A stretch of 23,356 nt of DNA from Pseudomonadales bacterium (GCA_021736745.1 JAIPFG010000007.1:1-23356); one strand, 5' to 3'. Positions 7,627 through 15,099 are shown, counted from the first letter of the stretch. The notes: generated by a model not told the origin, from the letters alone. Made by a program: numbers and translations.

Positions 7627-9054
7627 TTAGGCGTCGACAAAATCTTTGAGTGATACAGTTCCCTCGCCTCGGGCGCGGAGCCGCTCGAACTGAATTCGAC
7701 TTTCGGGATTATTTAACGGAGGCTTAGTGGCATCAATGCCCCAGCGGCTGCCCGAGCGGAGTTTGGTTTTTTCCAAACCTGGGATCAGTTTGCCAAGAGG
7801 CTCTAAATCAAAAGATCGCATATCTTCCAAAACAATCAAATCCGCAGCCGGGTCCGCCCTCACCGAGAGTGCGTAAATTAACTCATTGGTGTCTTGAATA
7901 TTAACATCCACGTCCACCGCCACAATCATTCGCGGCAGAAACGGCATGGATAACCCTGTCAGTAGCGCGTCTCGTACTTCTTCTCGACAGTTAGCAGTCA
8001 TTTGAATCACGGCGCAGTTAATGGAGGAGTGCATCGGTACGGCGACATCATGCACATTAATTCCCTTGCCGCGCAATGTATTGTAAAGAAGCGGTGCAAT
8101 ATAAAATTCACAAATACCATGATGGTCGGTGAAACGAGTCGGCTGAATATGTCGATAGATGGGATCTTCACGCATACTGATTGCGGTGACATCAAAAAAA
8201 ATCTCCTCGCCGATAATCGGGCTATGGGTATCAGTGTGCGCCGAGGTATGGAGGTAAGGTGCCGGGGTTGGGTCAAGATACCCCTCAATAACGATTTCTG
8301 CGTAAGCAGGAACGTCCAAATCGATTGTTTCACAACGAACCAATGGAATTGGCTGACCTAATAATCCCGCTGCCATATGGAGTTCACTGTAACCGGGGTG
8401 TGGTCCAGTGTAAACGGAAGCCAATTCATAGGCCGGGTGGCAGCCAATGACCATTGCCATAGGGATTCGTTCGTTATGGGCTTGATAGCTTTCAATATTA
8501 CGCCAAGTATGCGAGGACAGAATATAGCATTGCCCCCGTTGAGGGCCGGCGACCTGGACCATGGAGAAAGAGCAATTTTGAATGTTTGAATTGCGCTCTT
8601 TGGTGATAATGATGGCGCCGCTGATTGTTGGAATATGGAAATCAGTTGGCTTCAACTTTAAATGAGGAACAGCAATTCCTTCGCTAGGTGTCACCGCCGG
8701 CAACTGTGTTAAATCTGCCTTATCGCCAAGCCACAAAGATTCTTTGACGGGGCCTGTGGCAATATTGACCGTTTTACCCGGTCCCCGCAGCATGCGTTCA
8801 GCATAGTCCTGGATAACTCGGTCTGGCGAGGAGTTTAAAGCAATCGCTTGGTGCTGACGGTTGGTCAATAGGGCATCGACCAGACGCCAGCCTGGATATC
8901 CTTCGATGTTGTTAAATAGGAGAGGGCGTCTGGCCTCGGAACAAAGGGCTGGGACTTGCGTGTAAAGATTGACGGGTTTGCTGACTCGGTCAACACTATC
9001 TACCGCATCGACCTCTGCGAGGTAGGTTCTCAAATCTGCTTTACAGTAATCCAT
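7627..9054 (-). CDS. Divergent UbiD-like protein lacking canonical catalytic residues
   Basis: A 475-residue UbiD-superfamily protein, recognised from the overall pattern: GPVKESLWLGDKADLTQLP, the VPAYAEIVIEGYLDP segment, ISMREDPIYRHIQPT, a central DVDVNIQDTNELIYALSVRADP block and the C-terminal SRWGIDATKPP. The residues that define the active enzyme are not where expected. The position of the catalytic Arg (in NxSIHR-type motifs) reads CSFSMVQ (161-167). The usual EGPYG-(E/D)-xTGYY stretch after EGYLDP is replaced by a His/Thr-rich segment ending in GEEIFFDV (about 270-289). It may be a non-catalytic partner subunit, as several UbiD-type carboxylases are hetero-oligomers, or an enzyme with altered chemistry; both are inference. 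A strong ribosome site GGAGG lies 7 bases before the ATG. A YkgJ-type gene ends 41 bp upstream. Confidence 0.85.
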   Translation of the reverse strand: MDYCKADLRTYLAEVDAVDSVDRVSKPVNLYTQVPALCSEARRPLLFNNIEGYPGWRLVDALLTNRQHQAIALNSSPDRVIQDYAERMLRGPGKTVNIATGPVKESLWLGDKADLTQLPAVTPSEGIAVPHLKLKPTDFHIPTISGAIIITKERNSNIQNCSFSMVQVAGPQRGQCYILSSHTWRNIESYQAHNERIPMAMVIGCHPAYELASVYTGPHPGYSELHMAAGLLGQPIPLVRCETIDLDVPAYAEIVIEGYLDPTPAPYLHTSAHTDTHSPIIGEEIFFDVTAISMREDPIYRHIQPTRFTDHHGICEFYIAPLLYNTLRGKGINVHDVAVPMHSSINCAVIQMTANCREEVRDALLTGLSMPFLPRMIVAVDVDVNIQDTNELIYALSVRADPAADLIVLEDMRSFDLEPLGKLIPGLEKTKLRSGSRWGIDATKPPLNNPESRIQFERLRARGEGTVSLKDFVDA

Positions 9055-9095
9055 CGGTAAGCCTCCGGAATGATTGTGCTTTTGGCTTGGCCAAG

Positions 9096-9680
9096 TCAGT
9101 GCCGTTCGGGTTGGCTCTCTGGATTTAATAGTGAGGCCAATAACGAGCGTAACTCTATGGCGCCATTGATAGGTCTTTGGTTATTAATCCGTAGCTGAAT
9201 TCTCATTGCTCGTTCAGATATTTCGCTAGCGATACGCTGATAGTGACTCGGTAATTCGCTAAAGTCAGAGGCGTTCAACATTGCCTTACAGCACTTATTG
9301 TCCGGACTAACCACCGATCGGCAGGCGATTGGTCGAACCTCATAGACGAGGCATCTTTTATTTTTTAGCAGAGGGCAGGGCCATTGTTTTTGCTCCGCGA
9401 CATCGTAGGGTAAGGCATTAATTTCACGGGCCTGGTTATTTACCTTTGTCGCTATTTGGTTGAATTCTTCAGCACTGGTTCGTTGCCGTGCCAGATCCAG
9501 TATTGCTTTGCCGTCCGCAGTATTGGTCAGAACTACCAGTTGGTTGCAACACCAGGAGCAGCCGGGTTGACAGTCCACCTTCAGAGCACCTGTTTCGCGC
9601 GCAATAATATCATCAACCTGCATAGCATTATCCATATTGTTAACACTCAAAAATACTTGCGGCAAACACCGAATAACCAT
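9096..9680 (-). CDS. YkgJ family cysteine-cluster protein
   Basis: A 194-residue protein of the YkgJ / putative zinc- or iron-chelating family. The cysteine pattern is CQPGCSWCC at residues 37-45, then PCPLLKNKRCLVYEVRPIACR at 101-121 and a further KCC at 129-131. This matches the family motif CxxxCxxCC...CPxL...C.VY..RP..CR. The biochemical role is unproven; metal (probably Fe or Zn) binding is the usual proposal. The ATG at 9680 has AGGG six bases upstream; a second Met at residue 16 is possible. The gene lies directly upstream of the divergent UbiD-like gene on the same strand (41-bp gap), so co-transcription is likely. Confidence 0.86.
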   Translation of the reverse strand: MVIRCLPQVFLSVNNMDNAMQVDDIIARETGALKVDCQPGCSWCCNQLVVLTNTADGKAILDLARQRTSAEEFNQIATKVNNQAREINALPYDVAEQKQWPCPLLKNKRCLVYEVRPIACRSVVSPDNKCCKAMLNASDFSELPSHYQRIASEISERAMRIQLRINNQRPINGAIELRSLLASLLNPESQPERH

Positions 9681-9790
9681 CTGTTACCCTAACCTGTTTA
9701 TTGAGGGTTAACAAGCTATGGAGGATGAGAATTGTTCGCTTTGCCTATAAAAAATCAGAGGGTGATGAGGCTTATGGTAGAAAAGGTAAA

Positions 9791-10684
9791 CTAAAAACTA
9801 CAGGCGCGGTTACGACCGGATTTTTTCGCTTTGTAAAGCGCTCTATCGGCGGCATTGACTAAGGCAGCGATACTATTTGATCTTGCTGAGAGTTCAGCAA
9901 CACCGGTACTGATCGTTGCGCTGAGCTTACTGGTTTTGTTATTCAAGTCTGAATTCTCCTGAACCTTTTGGACTAACTTATGGGCTAATTGAAGCGCACC
10001 GGTAAGTCTTGTATTCGGCAAAACAATGAGGAATTCATCGCCACCGATTCTACCTATTTCATCGACATCCCGCAGATTCTTTAGACATATAGAAGCAATA
10101 CTTTCCACAACCTGATCGCCATAGGCGTGGCCCATTATATCGTTGGTTTTTTTAAAGTGATCGATATCGACCATGATCAGTGATAATGGTAGTTGGTATC
10201 TTTTTGACTTCATCCGCTCCTTTTCTGCCGTATCGAAAATTTTTCGACGGTTGGCGACATTGGTGAGTGGGTCCGTCTCCGCCAATTGTTTTAATCGTTC
10301 CTCCAGATGTTTGCGTTCCGTAATATCGGTCGCAACCAAGCCTGTTGCAATAAGTGTATTCTGTTTGTCAAAAATCGGAAATTTTGCCGACAAATAATAA
10401 TTGATGCCGCCATTAACCGGCACTTTTTCTTCAACAAAAATGACCTTTTTACTCTTGATCACTTCGAGATCTGCTGCTCTGAATTTCTGGGCAATGTCTT
10501 GAGGAAAAGATTCTTCATCGGTTTTACCCAGAAAGTCTTCGGTAGCAACATTGAATAACCGCTCATATTCGTGATTAACGAAAAGGTAGTGGCCCCCTAA
10601 ATCTTTTGCCGCAATACAGGAAGTGGAGTGTGCAACGATTGCCTGCAGTAGTATATAGTTTGCTTCGTTGTATTGATTGGCCAT
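9791..10684 (-). CDS. PAS-domain diguanylate cyclase (GGDEF)
   Basis: A 297-residue cytoplasmic signalling protein that should make cyclic di-GMP from two GTP. An N-terminal PAS domain (about 8-125) contains DLGGHYLFVNHEYERLFN and ends in the usual ATDITERKHLE linker into a short coiled region. The GGDEF domain spans about 135-297. The active-site motif is an intact GGDEF at 214-218, and an RxxD inhibitory site (RDVD, 205-208) lies five residues before it, so product feedback inhibition is expected. Substrate-binding DxxHFKxxND (173-182) is also present. No membrane segments are visible; the PAS ligand is unknown. GGAG precedes the ATG by six bases. The gene appears monocistronic. Confidence 0.95.
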   Translation of the reverse strand: MANQYNEANYILLQAIVAHSTSCIAAKDLGGHYLFVNHEYERLFNVATEDFLGKTDEESFPQDIAQKFRAADLEVIKSKKVIFVEEKVPVNGGINYYLSAKFPIFDKQNTLIATGLVATDITERKHLEERLKQLAETDPLTNVANRRKIFDTAEKERMKSKRYQLPLSLIMVDIDHFKKTNDIMGHAYGDQVVESIASICLKNLRDVDEIGRIGGDEFLIVLPNTRLTGALQLAHKLVQKVQENSDLNNKTSKLSATISTGVAELSARSNSIAALVNAADRALYKAKKSGRNRACSF

Positions 10685-10895
10685 CTAAAGCTCCGTGCCT
10701 TTACAAAGTTTTAGTTAAGAAACCTGAGTGATTCCTTAAGCATAGCTATAAATAAGAAGGTCGAGCATATTTTTGCCAGTGAAAGTATTTTCTTCAGAGT
10801 ATCCTTTTACAGGTGATTACAATTTTTAGTTGCCTTAATGGTTATTTATGCTTAACTTGATCAAAATCTTTTTGGCACAATAGGTTCGTAAATTA

Positions 10896-11303
10896 ATGGA
10901 AAAAGACCCAAAAAATAAAAGTCTTGGTGCTCATTCAACCGTCGTTCTCAGTTTTATCTCAGCCTGTAATGAGCGAGACATCGACAAAATGATGTCTTTT
11001 TTCGATGATAATACGACCTATCATAATATTCCTCTGCAACCCATCGTGGGTGTGACAGCGATCCGTGCCGTATTGGAACCTTTTTTGTTAACGACAGAAG
11101 CGGTTGATTGGGTTGTTAAACACATGGCTGAAACCAACCTAGGTGTAATCTTGACGGAACGCTTGGATAGATTTTTGATTAAGGAGCAATGGTTGGAATT
11201 GCCCGTGATGGGTGTTTTCGAAATTGAAAACGGCCTTATTAGAAGTTGGCGAGATTATTTTGATCTGAACCAACTACGTCAAGACGCAAAGACGGTTTGC
11301 TAG
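10896..11303 (+). CDS. Limonene-1,2-epoxide hydrolase-like protein (SnoaL/NTF2-like fold)
   Basis: A 135-residue protein of the limonene-epoxide hydrolase (LEH) family, which opens epoxides by one-step acid/base activation of water. The LEH catalytic set appears intact: Tyr42 and Asn44 in TYHNIPL (equivalent to Y53/N55 of the Rhodococcus enzyme), Arg89 and Asp91 in ERLDRF (R99/D101), and Asp120 in SWRDYFDL (D132). The spacing and surrounding residues, including the conserved GVF and WRDYFDL, fit well. Substrate is unknown and need not be limonene. The ribosome site is weak (AGG about 12 bases before the ATG). It is divergent from the diguanylate cyclase, and its last four bases (CTAG) also hold the stop codon of the convergent msrB. 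Confidence 0.85.
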   Translation: MEKDPKNKSLGAHSTVVLSFISACNERDIDKMMSFFDDNTTYHNIPLQPIVGVTAIRAVLEPFLLTTEAVDWVVKHMAETNLGVILTERLDRFLIKEQWLELPVMGVFEIENGLIRSWRDYFDLNQLRQDAKTVC

Positions 11304-11788
11304 CCGGTTTCTTTGGGTTGGAATTTTAGCGCAAAACCATTATTACACCAGCGTTGACCGGTTGGCTTAGGCCCATCGTCAAAAACATGGCCTTGATGGC
11401 CACCGCATCGAGCGCAGTGGTACTCAGTACGTGGGTAGATAATCCGAAAGTCAGTTTTGGTCTCAAGGTGGTTGGGAATGGACTGGAAAAAACTGGGCCA
11501 ACCCGTGCCACTATCATATTTAGCCGTTGATTCGAATAAGGGAAGGTTACAACCGGCACAGTGATAGACCCCTTCTCGCTTTTCATTATTTAAAGGGCTG
11601 CTATAAGGATATTCGGTTTCCTCTTCCCGCAAAATACGAAACTGTTCCTCCGTGAGACGTTTGCGCCACTCCTCCTTTGACAGCTTTAAGGGTTTAATTT
11701 TTCCGTGGTCAGCAAGGAGGTCTGCAGGACTAATCAAGGGTAAAATACTAACCACCATACCTTTTGCTATAAACTGTCGACGATTCAC
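11300..11788 (-). CDS. msrB: Exported peptide-methionine (R)-S-oxide reductase MsrB
   Basis: MsrB reduces the R epimer of methionine sulfoxide in proteins. The N-terminus NRRQFIAKG followed by a hydrophobic run (about 10-20) is a twin-arginine (Tat) signal, so the enzyme should be periplasmic or membrane-anchored. The catalytic domain (about 36-160) has the structural zinc site CAGC (77-80) and CARC (125-128), the YDSGTGWPSF substrate loop (91-100), and HQGHVFDDGPKPTGQRWC with catalytic Cys148. The sequence after it is NNGFALKF, whereas many MsrBs have INSAALRF. It has 162 residues including the signal. It is the last gene of the minus-strand run msrA-cmoA-cmoB-msrB, after an 81-bp gap from cmoB. 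Export of both Msr proteins implies repair of envelope proteins. Confidence 0.94.
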   Translation of the reverse strand: MNRRQFIAKGMVVSILPLISPADLLADHGKIKPLKLSKEEWRKRLTEEQFRILREEETEYPYSSPLNNEKREGVYHCAGCNLPLFESTAKYDSGTGWPSFFQSIPNHLETKTDFRIIYPRTEYHCARCGGHQGHVFDDGPKPTGQRWCNNGFALKFQPKETG

Positions 11789-11869
11789 AAATAAGCCTCA
11801 TATTGAATAGGTACCAGATATGATTTCACTGAGACAGGGAAGTTCCAGCGATCGGAAAATGGACGAGAA

Positions 11870-12844
11870 TTATTTTGGGTTTTGAGCGGTGAAAGTGGCG
11901 CGTAACGGGGCTGGATATCCTTCAATCGTCAATCCAAGGTCAATAGGATCTAAATAATCCGCAAGAGAGTGAAAACGCATCCAATCAGTAGATCGTTGCT
12001 CGGTCGTTGTGGTTTGACTGAGATCCACCAGTTTGACCTCTTTAAAACCAATGCGCTCAAGCCATCCCTGCAGTGTGGCCGCTGAGGGAATGAACCAGAC
12101 GTTACGCATTTGTGCGTAACGGTCGGCGGGAACCAGTACTTCGTTGGCTTCCCCTTTGATGATCAGCGTTTCCAAAACGAGTTCGCCACCAGGGACAAGG
12201 CATTGTTTGAGTTCTTCCAGATGGTCGAAGGGCGAGCGTCGGTGATACAATACCCCCATCGAAAAGACCGTGTCGAAGGCCGCCATACGTGGAGGGAGGT
12301 CTTCTCCTCTGAGCGGTAAGTAATCGATGGGGTAATCCCTGGCAAAATGTTTCATGACTAAAAACTGCATCATGAACTTTTGTGACGGATCGACACCCAA
12401 CACCCAACGGGGTTCTTCGGCTAACATCCTCCAACCGTAATAAGCATTGCCGCAACCGACGTCCAGTACTTTACGATTTTTAAGTGGTTGAATATGAGGC
12501 AGTACACGCTGCCACTTTAAGTTGGAACGCCACTCGGTATCTATATTGATACCGAACAAATTGAACGGGCCTTTTCGCCAAGGGTGAAATAGCTCTAGGC
12601 AGTCAAGCAGTTGCTGTTTGTCTTGAGGATCAATCGGTTTGGTGGAGTCAATGCTAACGCTATCACCAAACGCAATCCGGTCCGCCTGGATCTCCGGTAA
12701 CGCAGCGACGGCCTGGAGCCAATGCTGGAGTTCGCCATGATAACGTTGATGGAATCGCTGCTCTAGGATACGCTGAAATTCATCCGCAAATACACCTAGA
12801 CCATTTTCTAGTAAGCGCCTATTAAATTCTTTAAAATCAATCAT
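11870..12844 (-). CDS. cmoB: tRNA U34 carboxymethyltransferase CmoB
   Basis: CmoB transfers the carboxymethyl group from carboxy-S-adenosylmethionine (Cx-SAM) to 5-hydroxyuridine-34 of tRNAs, giving cmo5U and letting a single tRNA read several codons of a family box. The segment HPWRKGPFNLFGINIDTEWRSNLKW carries the Cx-SAM-specific residues Lys91, Trp105 and Lys110. It precedes the Rossmann motif VLDVGCGNAYYGWRM (126-140). The protein has 324 residues, against 323 in E. coli. The ATG at 12844 overlaps the cmoA stop as ATGA, indicating tight translational coupling; an upstream in-frame Met (12877) would intrude on cmoA and is rejected. Identification is secure. Confidence 0.97.
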   Translation of the reverse strand: MIDFKEFNRRLLENGLGVFADEFQRILEQRFHQRYHGELQHWLQAVAALPEIQADRIAFGDSVSIDSTKPIDPQDKQQLLDCLELFHPWRKGPFNLFGINIDTEWRSNLKWQRVLPHIQPLKNRKVLDVGCGNAYYGWRMLAEEPRWVLGVDPSQKFMMQFLVMKHFARDYPIDYLPLRGEDLPPRMAAFDTVFSMGVLYHRRSPFDHLEELKQCLVPGGELVLETLIIKGEANEVLVPADRYAQMRNVWFIPSAATLQGWLERIGFKEVKLVDLSQTTTTEQRSTDWMRFHSLADYLDPIDLGLTIEGYPAPLRATFTAQNPK

Positions 12845-13566
12845 TTTGTGGCAATAAGTGAAGTAAAACCGAAGCATTTATACCAGCTGGTTATCTGCCC
12901 AAACCCAGCTTGTTTCAACCTTTCTCTGTGATGCTCTATCGGCTCTGGTATCAGGACCTTTTCCAACGCACTACGTTTTTGTGCCACTTCCAACTCTGAA
13001 TAACCGCGCAGGCGCTTAAAACGATGGTAGAGCTCGGTAAGCAGCTCCTGGTCCAATTCGTCCGGCTCCTTCATTTTTTCTGACAGCACCAAAACACCAC
13101 CGGGATTCAATCCTTGGTATATGTTACGTAACAGGGTTAGTCGTTGCTCCGGTGGAATAAACATCAGAGTAAAATTCATCACCACCAGTGACGCATTATT
13201 GATTTGGGTAGAAAGGATATCTTCGCACCGTACTTCAACAGGCGTTAGTGCTGAATCATTCTTGATAATCTCCCGGCAACGATCAACCATTGCCAAAGCA
13301 TTGTCGACGGCAATAATACGACAGGATTCACCGGCAAGATTATGGCGAATGCTGAGGGTTGCCGCGCCGAGGGAACAGCCCAAATCGTAATAGGTTGTAT
13401 TAGGGTGCGAAAACTCACGGGCAATAACACCGATCATTTCCAGCATCATGCGGTAGCCGGGCACTGAACGCACGATCATATCGCTGAATACTTCGGCGAC
13501 GGCATCGTCGAACTGGAAGGCATCTATTTGCTTGCGCGGGGAAGCGTAAATTTGGTCTTTTTTCAC
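12841..13566 (-). CDS. cmoA: Carboxy-S-adenosyl-L-methionine synthase CmoA
   Basis: CmoA converts SAM and prephenate to carboxy-SAM, the donor used by CmoB. It has 241 residues (E. coli 247). The opening KKDQIYASPRKQIDAFQFDDAVAEVF is characteristic, the SAM-binding loop YDLGCSLGAATLSIR is at about 60-74, and the C-terminal HHRERLKQAGFGQITSWYKCFGFTSL contains the conserved Arg that reaches into the active site. The start codon is GTG at 13566. The ribosome site is poor, but a hairpin and a short ORF with a strong ribosome site end 15 bp upstream (see separate entries). The stop overlaps the cmoB start by four bases. Confidence 0.97.
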   Translation of the reverse strand: MKKDQIYASPRKQIDAFQFDDAVAEVFSDMIVRSVPGYRMMLEMIGVIAREFSHPNTTYYDLGCSLGAATLSIRHNLAGESCRIIAVDNALAMVDRCREIIKNDSALTPVEVRCEDILSTQINNASLVVMNFTLMFIPPEQRLTLLRNIYQGLNPGGVLVLSEKMKEPDELDQELLTELYHRFKRLRGYSELEVAQKRSALEKVLIPEPIEHHRERLKQAGFGQITSWYKCFGFTSLIATK

Positions 13567-13581
13567 GGTTGTCTTAGTGGC

Positions 13582-13632
13582 TTAATCAGGGGCGCGATTG
13601 TAGCAGAACAGTTCACCGGAAGGGAAAGCCAT
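13582..13632 (-). CDS. Possible 16-codon leader ORF ahead of cmoA
   Basis: On the minus strand a strong ribosome site GGAGG is followed after AAAC by an ATG (13632-13630). It opens a short frame, MAFPSGELFCYNRAPD, ending in TAA at 13584-13582, 15 bp before the cmoA GTG. The ribosome site and start codon fall inside the inverted repeat at 13616-13643. This could be a translated leader that couples to cmoA, or chance. No homologue can be recognised from so short a sequence. Confidence 0.3.
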   Translation of the reverse strand: MAFPSGELFCYNRAPD

Positions 13633-13643
13633 GTTTCCTCCGG
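13616..13643. repeat. Imperfect hairpin in the msrA-cmoA gap
   Basis: CCGGA-AG-GGAAA (13616-13627) can pair with TTTCC-TCCGG (13634-13643) as a 10-bp stem with a two-base bulge and a 6-base loop. On the minus (transcribed) strand no T-run follows, so it is not a typical terminator. Because it encloses a ribosome site and ATG, it could act on translation or on mRNA stability between msrA and cmoA. Confidence 0.5.
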
Positions 13644-13647
13644 CGGG

Positions 13648-14253
13648 TTAATTTTTACCCCAAAGTTCTTGTAACCGCTTATCCCGGCCACAACCATAAC
13701 GATAATACTTGTAGCGTATCGGGTTTTTGATGTAGTAATCCTGGTGGTATTCTTCGGCAGGGTAAAATACACCCGCTGCAGTAATTTCCGTGACAATGTC
13801 GCCACTAAAGGGCTTATTGGCGGCCAGCGTCTGTTTCGATTGTTCGGCGAGTTTCTTTTGTGTTTCGTCATAGTAAAAGATACCAGTACGATACTGGCTA
13901 CCGGTATCGCAGAATTGCCGGTTGCGGGTGGTCGGGTCGATATTACGCCAAAAAGTATTGAGAAGTGTTTGGTAAGTGATTTGGTTGGGATCGTACAGTA
14001 CCTGTACCGCCTCGGCGTGGCCTGAGCGTCCGGCGGAGACCTGCTGATAGCTGGGGTTCTTCTGATGGCCTCCTATATAGCCGGAAGTTGTGCTGATGAC
14101 GCCCTTCAGTTTATCGAAAGGTGGTTCCATGCACCAAAAGCAGCCTCCGGCGAATGTGGCTTTGGCGTAAGTTGTTTGCCCGGAAGCACTCACTGTAAAT
14201 AGGCTGGTACTGACAAGCGCAAAAAGAAAGCAGGTGATTTTGAAGATATTCAT
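13648..14253 (-). CDS. msrA: Exported peptide-methionine (S)-S-oxide reductase MsrA
   Basis: MsrA reduces the S epimer of methionine sulfoxide. From the ATG at 14253 the protein has 201 residues. The first 25 or so form a Sec-type signal peptide (Lys, hydrophobic core, then VSAS), so it should act in the periplasm. The catalytic motif GCFWC is at 37-41 with catalytic Cys38. The GYIGGHQKNPSYQQVSAGRSGHAEAV block and the GSQYRTGIFY block are complete, and a probable resolving Cys188 lies in RYGCGRD. A TTG at 14289 would add 12 residues before the signal peptide and is less likely. It heads the minus-strand run msrA-cmoA-cmoB-msrB, with 81 bp before cmoA. Confidence 0.94.
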   Translation of the reverse strand: MNIFKITCFLFALVSTSLFTVSASGQTTYAKATFAGGCFWCMEPPFDKLKGVISTTSGYIGGHQKNPSYQQVSAGRSGHAEAVQVLYDPNQITYQTLLNTFWRNIDPTTRNRQFCDTGSQYRTGIFYYDETQKKLAEQSKQTLAANKPFSGDIVTEITAAGVFYPAEEYHQDYYIKNPIRYKYYRYGCGRDKRLQELWGKN

Positions 14254-14388
14254 TGACGATACCAATTTTTTTTTAAGCGGGTTGAGCAAGTTACTTGGTC
14301 TGGGACTACAGTACTAACTATTAGTTGCAATCATCGAAAAAAGATTGAATGATGTGGTGCCCTTTTTTTCCTAATTCAGGATGCCAAT

Positions 14389-15099
14389 ATGATCAAATTA
14401 TACAATTTTGGGCAGTTTGGGGAGCTACCCGATCCGAGTCCCTTTTGCCTAAAGGTCGATGTGTATTTACGGATGGCGGGTCTGGAATTCGAGACCCTGT
14501 CGGGATTTGATAATTTAAAAAAAGCGCCAAAGGGGAAACTTCCTTTTATCGAAGATGGGGGGAAGTTAGTAGCGGACTCCAGTTTCATTATTGCGTATTT
14601 AAAAGAGCGCTACGGTGATCCATTGGATAGCCAGTTAAGCATTGAGCAAAGAGCAACGGCGCATGCCTTTATCAAAATGTTGGATGAAAATCTCTATTGG
14701 TGTCTGGTGTGGGCTCGGTGGAAGAGCGATAAAATTTGGCCACAACTCAAGGAAAGTTTTTTTGGCAATCTGCCATTTATCCTTAAAGATGTGGTTGCAA
14801 AAAAAGTTAGAAGGGATGTGATTAACAGTTTGCATGGTCAAGGGTTAGGGCGTCACTCCGAGCAGGAAATTAAACAGATTATGGCGGCTGATCTTAAGGC
14901 AATGTCAGATTATTTAGGGGATAAATCTTTCTTTTTCGGTGATAAAGCGACGACTGTCGATGCGGTCGCCTATGGGTTTTTAGCCGAGCTTATTCTTGCG
15001 CCGTTACAATCATCCCTCACGCAAGTGGCAAAGGGGTATCCTAATTTGGTGAGCTTTTGTCACCGTATTCAAAGAATCTATTATTCAGCAGAGGGGTAG
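14389..15099 (+). CDS. Glutathione S-transferase family protein (FAXC/metaxin-like)
   Basis: A 236-residue GST-fold protein of the 'failed axon connections'/metaxin-like group. The N-terminal thioredoxin-like half contains DPSPFCLKVDVYLRMAGLEFE (about 15-35), the cis-Pro region GKLPFIEDGGKLVADSSFIIAYL (about 49-71), and an all-helical C-terminal half ending in DKATTVDAVAYGFLAELIL (about 185-203), with the conserved Asp of the GST N-capping box. Cytoplasmic; enzymatic activity and substrate are unproven in bacterial members. The ribosome site AGGA precedes the ATG. Its stop codon is directly followed by the ATG of a lipoprotein gene, so the two are translationally coupled. It is divergent from msrA with a 135-bp gap. 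Confidence 0.88.
   Translation: MIKLYNFGQFGELPDPSPFCLKVDVYLRMAGLEFETLSGFDNLKKAPKGKLPFIEDGGKLVADSSFIIAYLKERYGDPLDSQLSIEQRATAHAFIKMLDENLYWCLVWARWKSDKIWPQLKESFFGNLPFILKDVVAKKVRRDVINSLHGQGLGRHSEQEIKQIMAADLKAMSDYLGDKSFFFGDKATTVDAVAYGFLAELILAPLQSSLTQVAKGYPNLVSFCHRIQRIYYSAEG

Noticed and set aside
8002..8361. A 119-codon plus-strand frame inside the divergent UbiD-like gene
   Set aside because: It is antisense to a well-supported coding region and has no recognisable protein features.
9725..9862. A 45-codon plus-strand frame beginning MRIVRFAYKKSEGDEAYG
   Set aside because: GGAGG directly abuts the ATG with no spacer, and most of the frame is antisense to the diguanylate cyclase 3' end; no homology is recognisable.
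10868..10890. TTGGCACAATAGGTTCG as a sigma-54 promoter for the LEH-like gene
   Set aside because: The -24 half (TGGCAC) fits, but the -12 half reads GTTCG instead of a TTGC-type element, so the required GC is missing.
12842..12877. An upstream start for cmoB at 12877
   Set aside because: The extension encodes non-conserved residues, lies inside cmoA, and the ATGA overlap at 12844 gives the family length.
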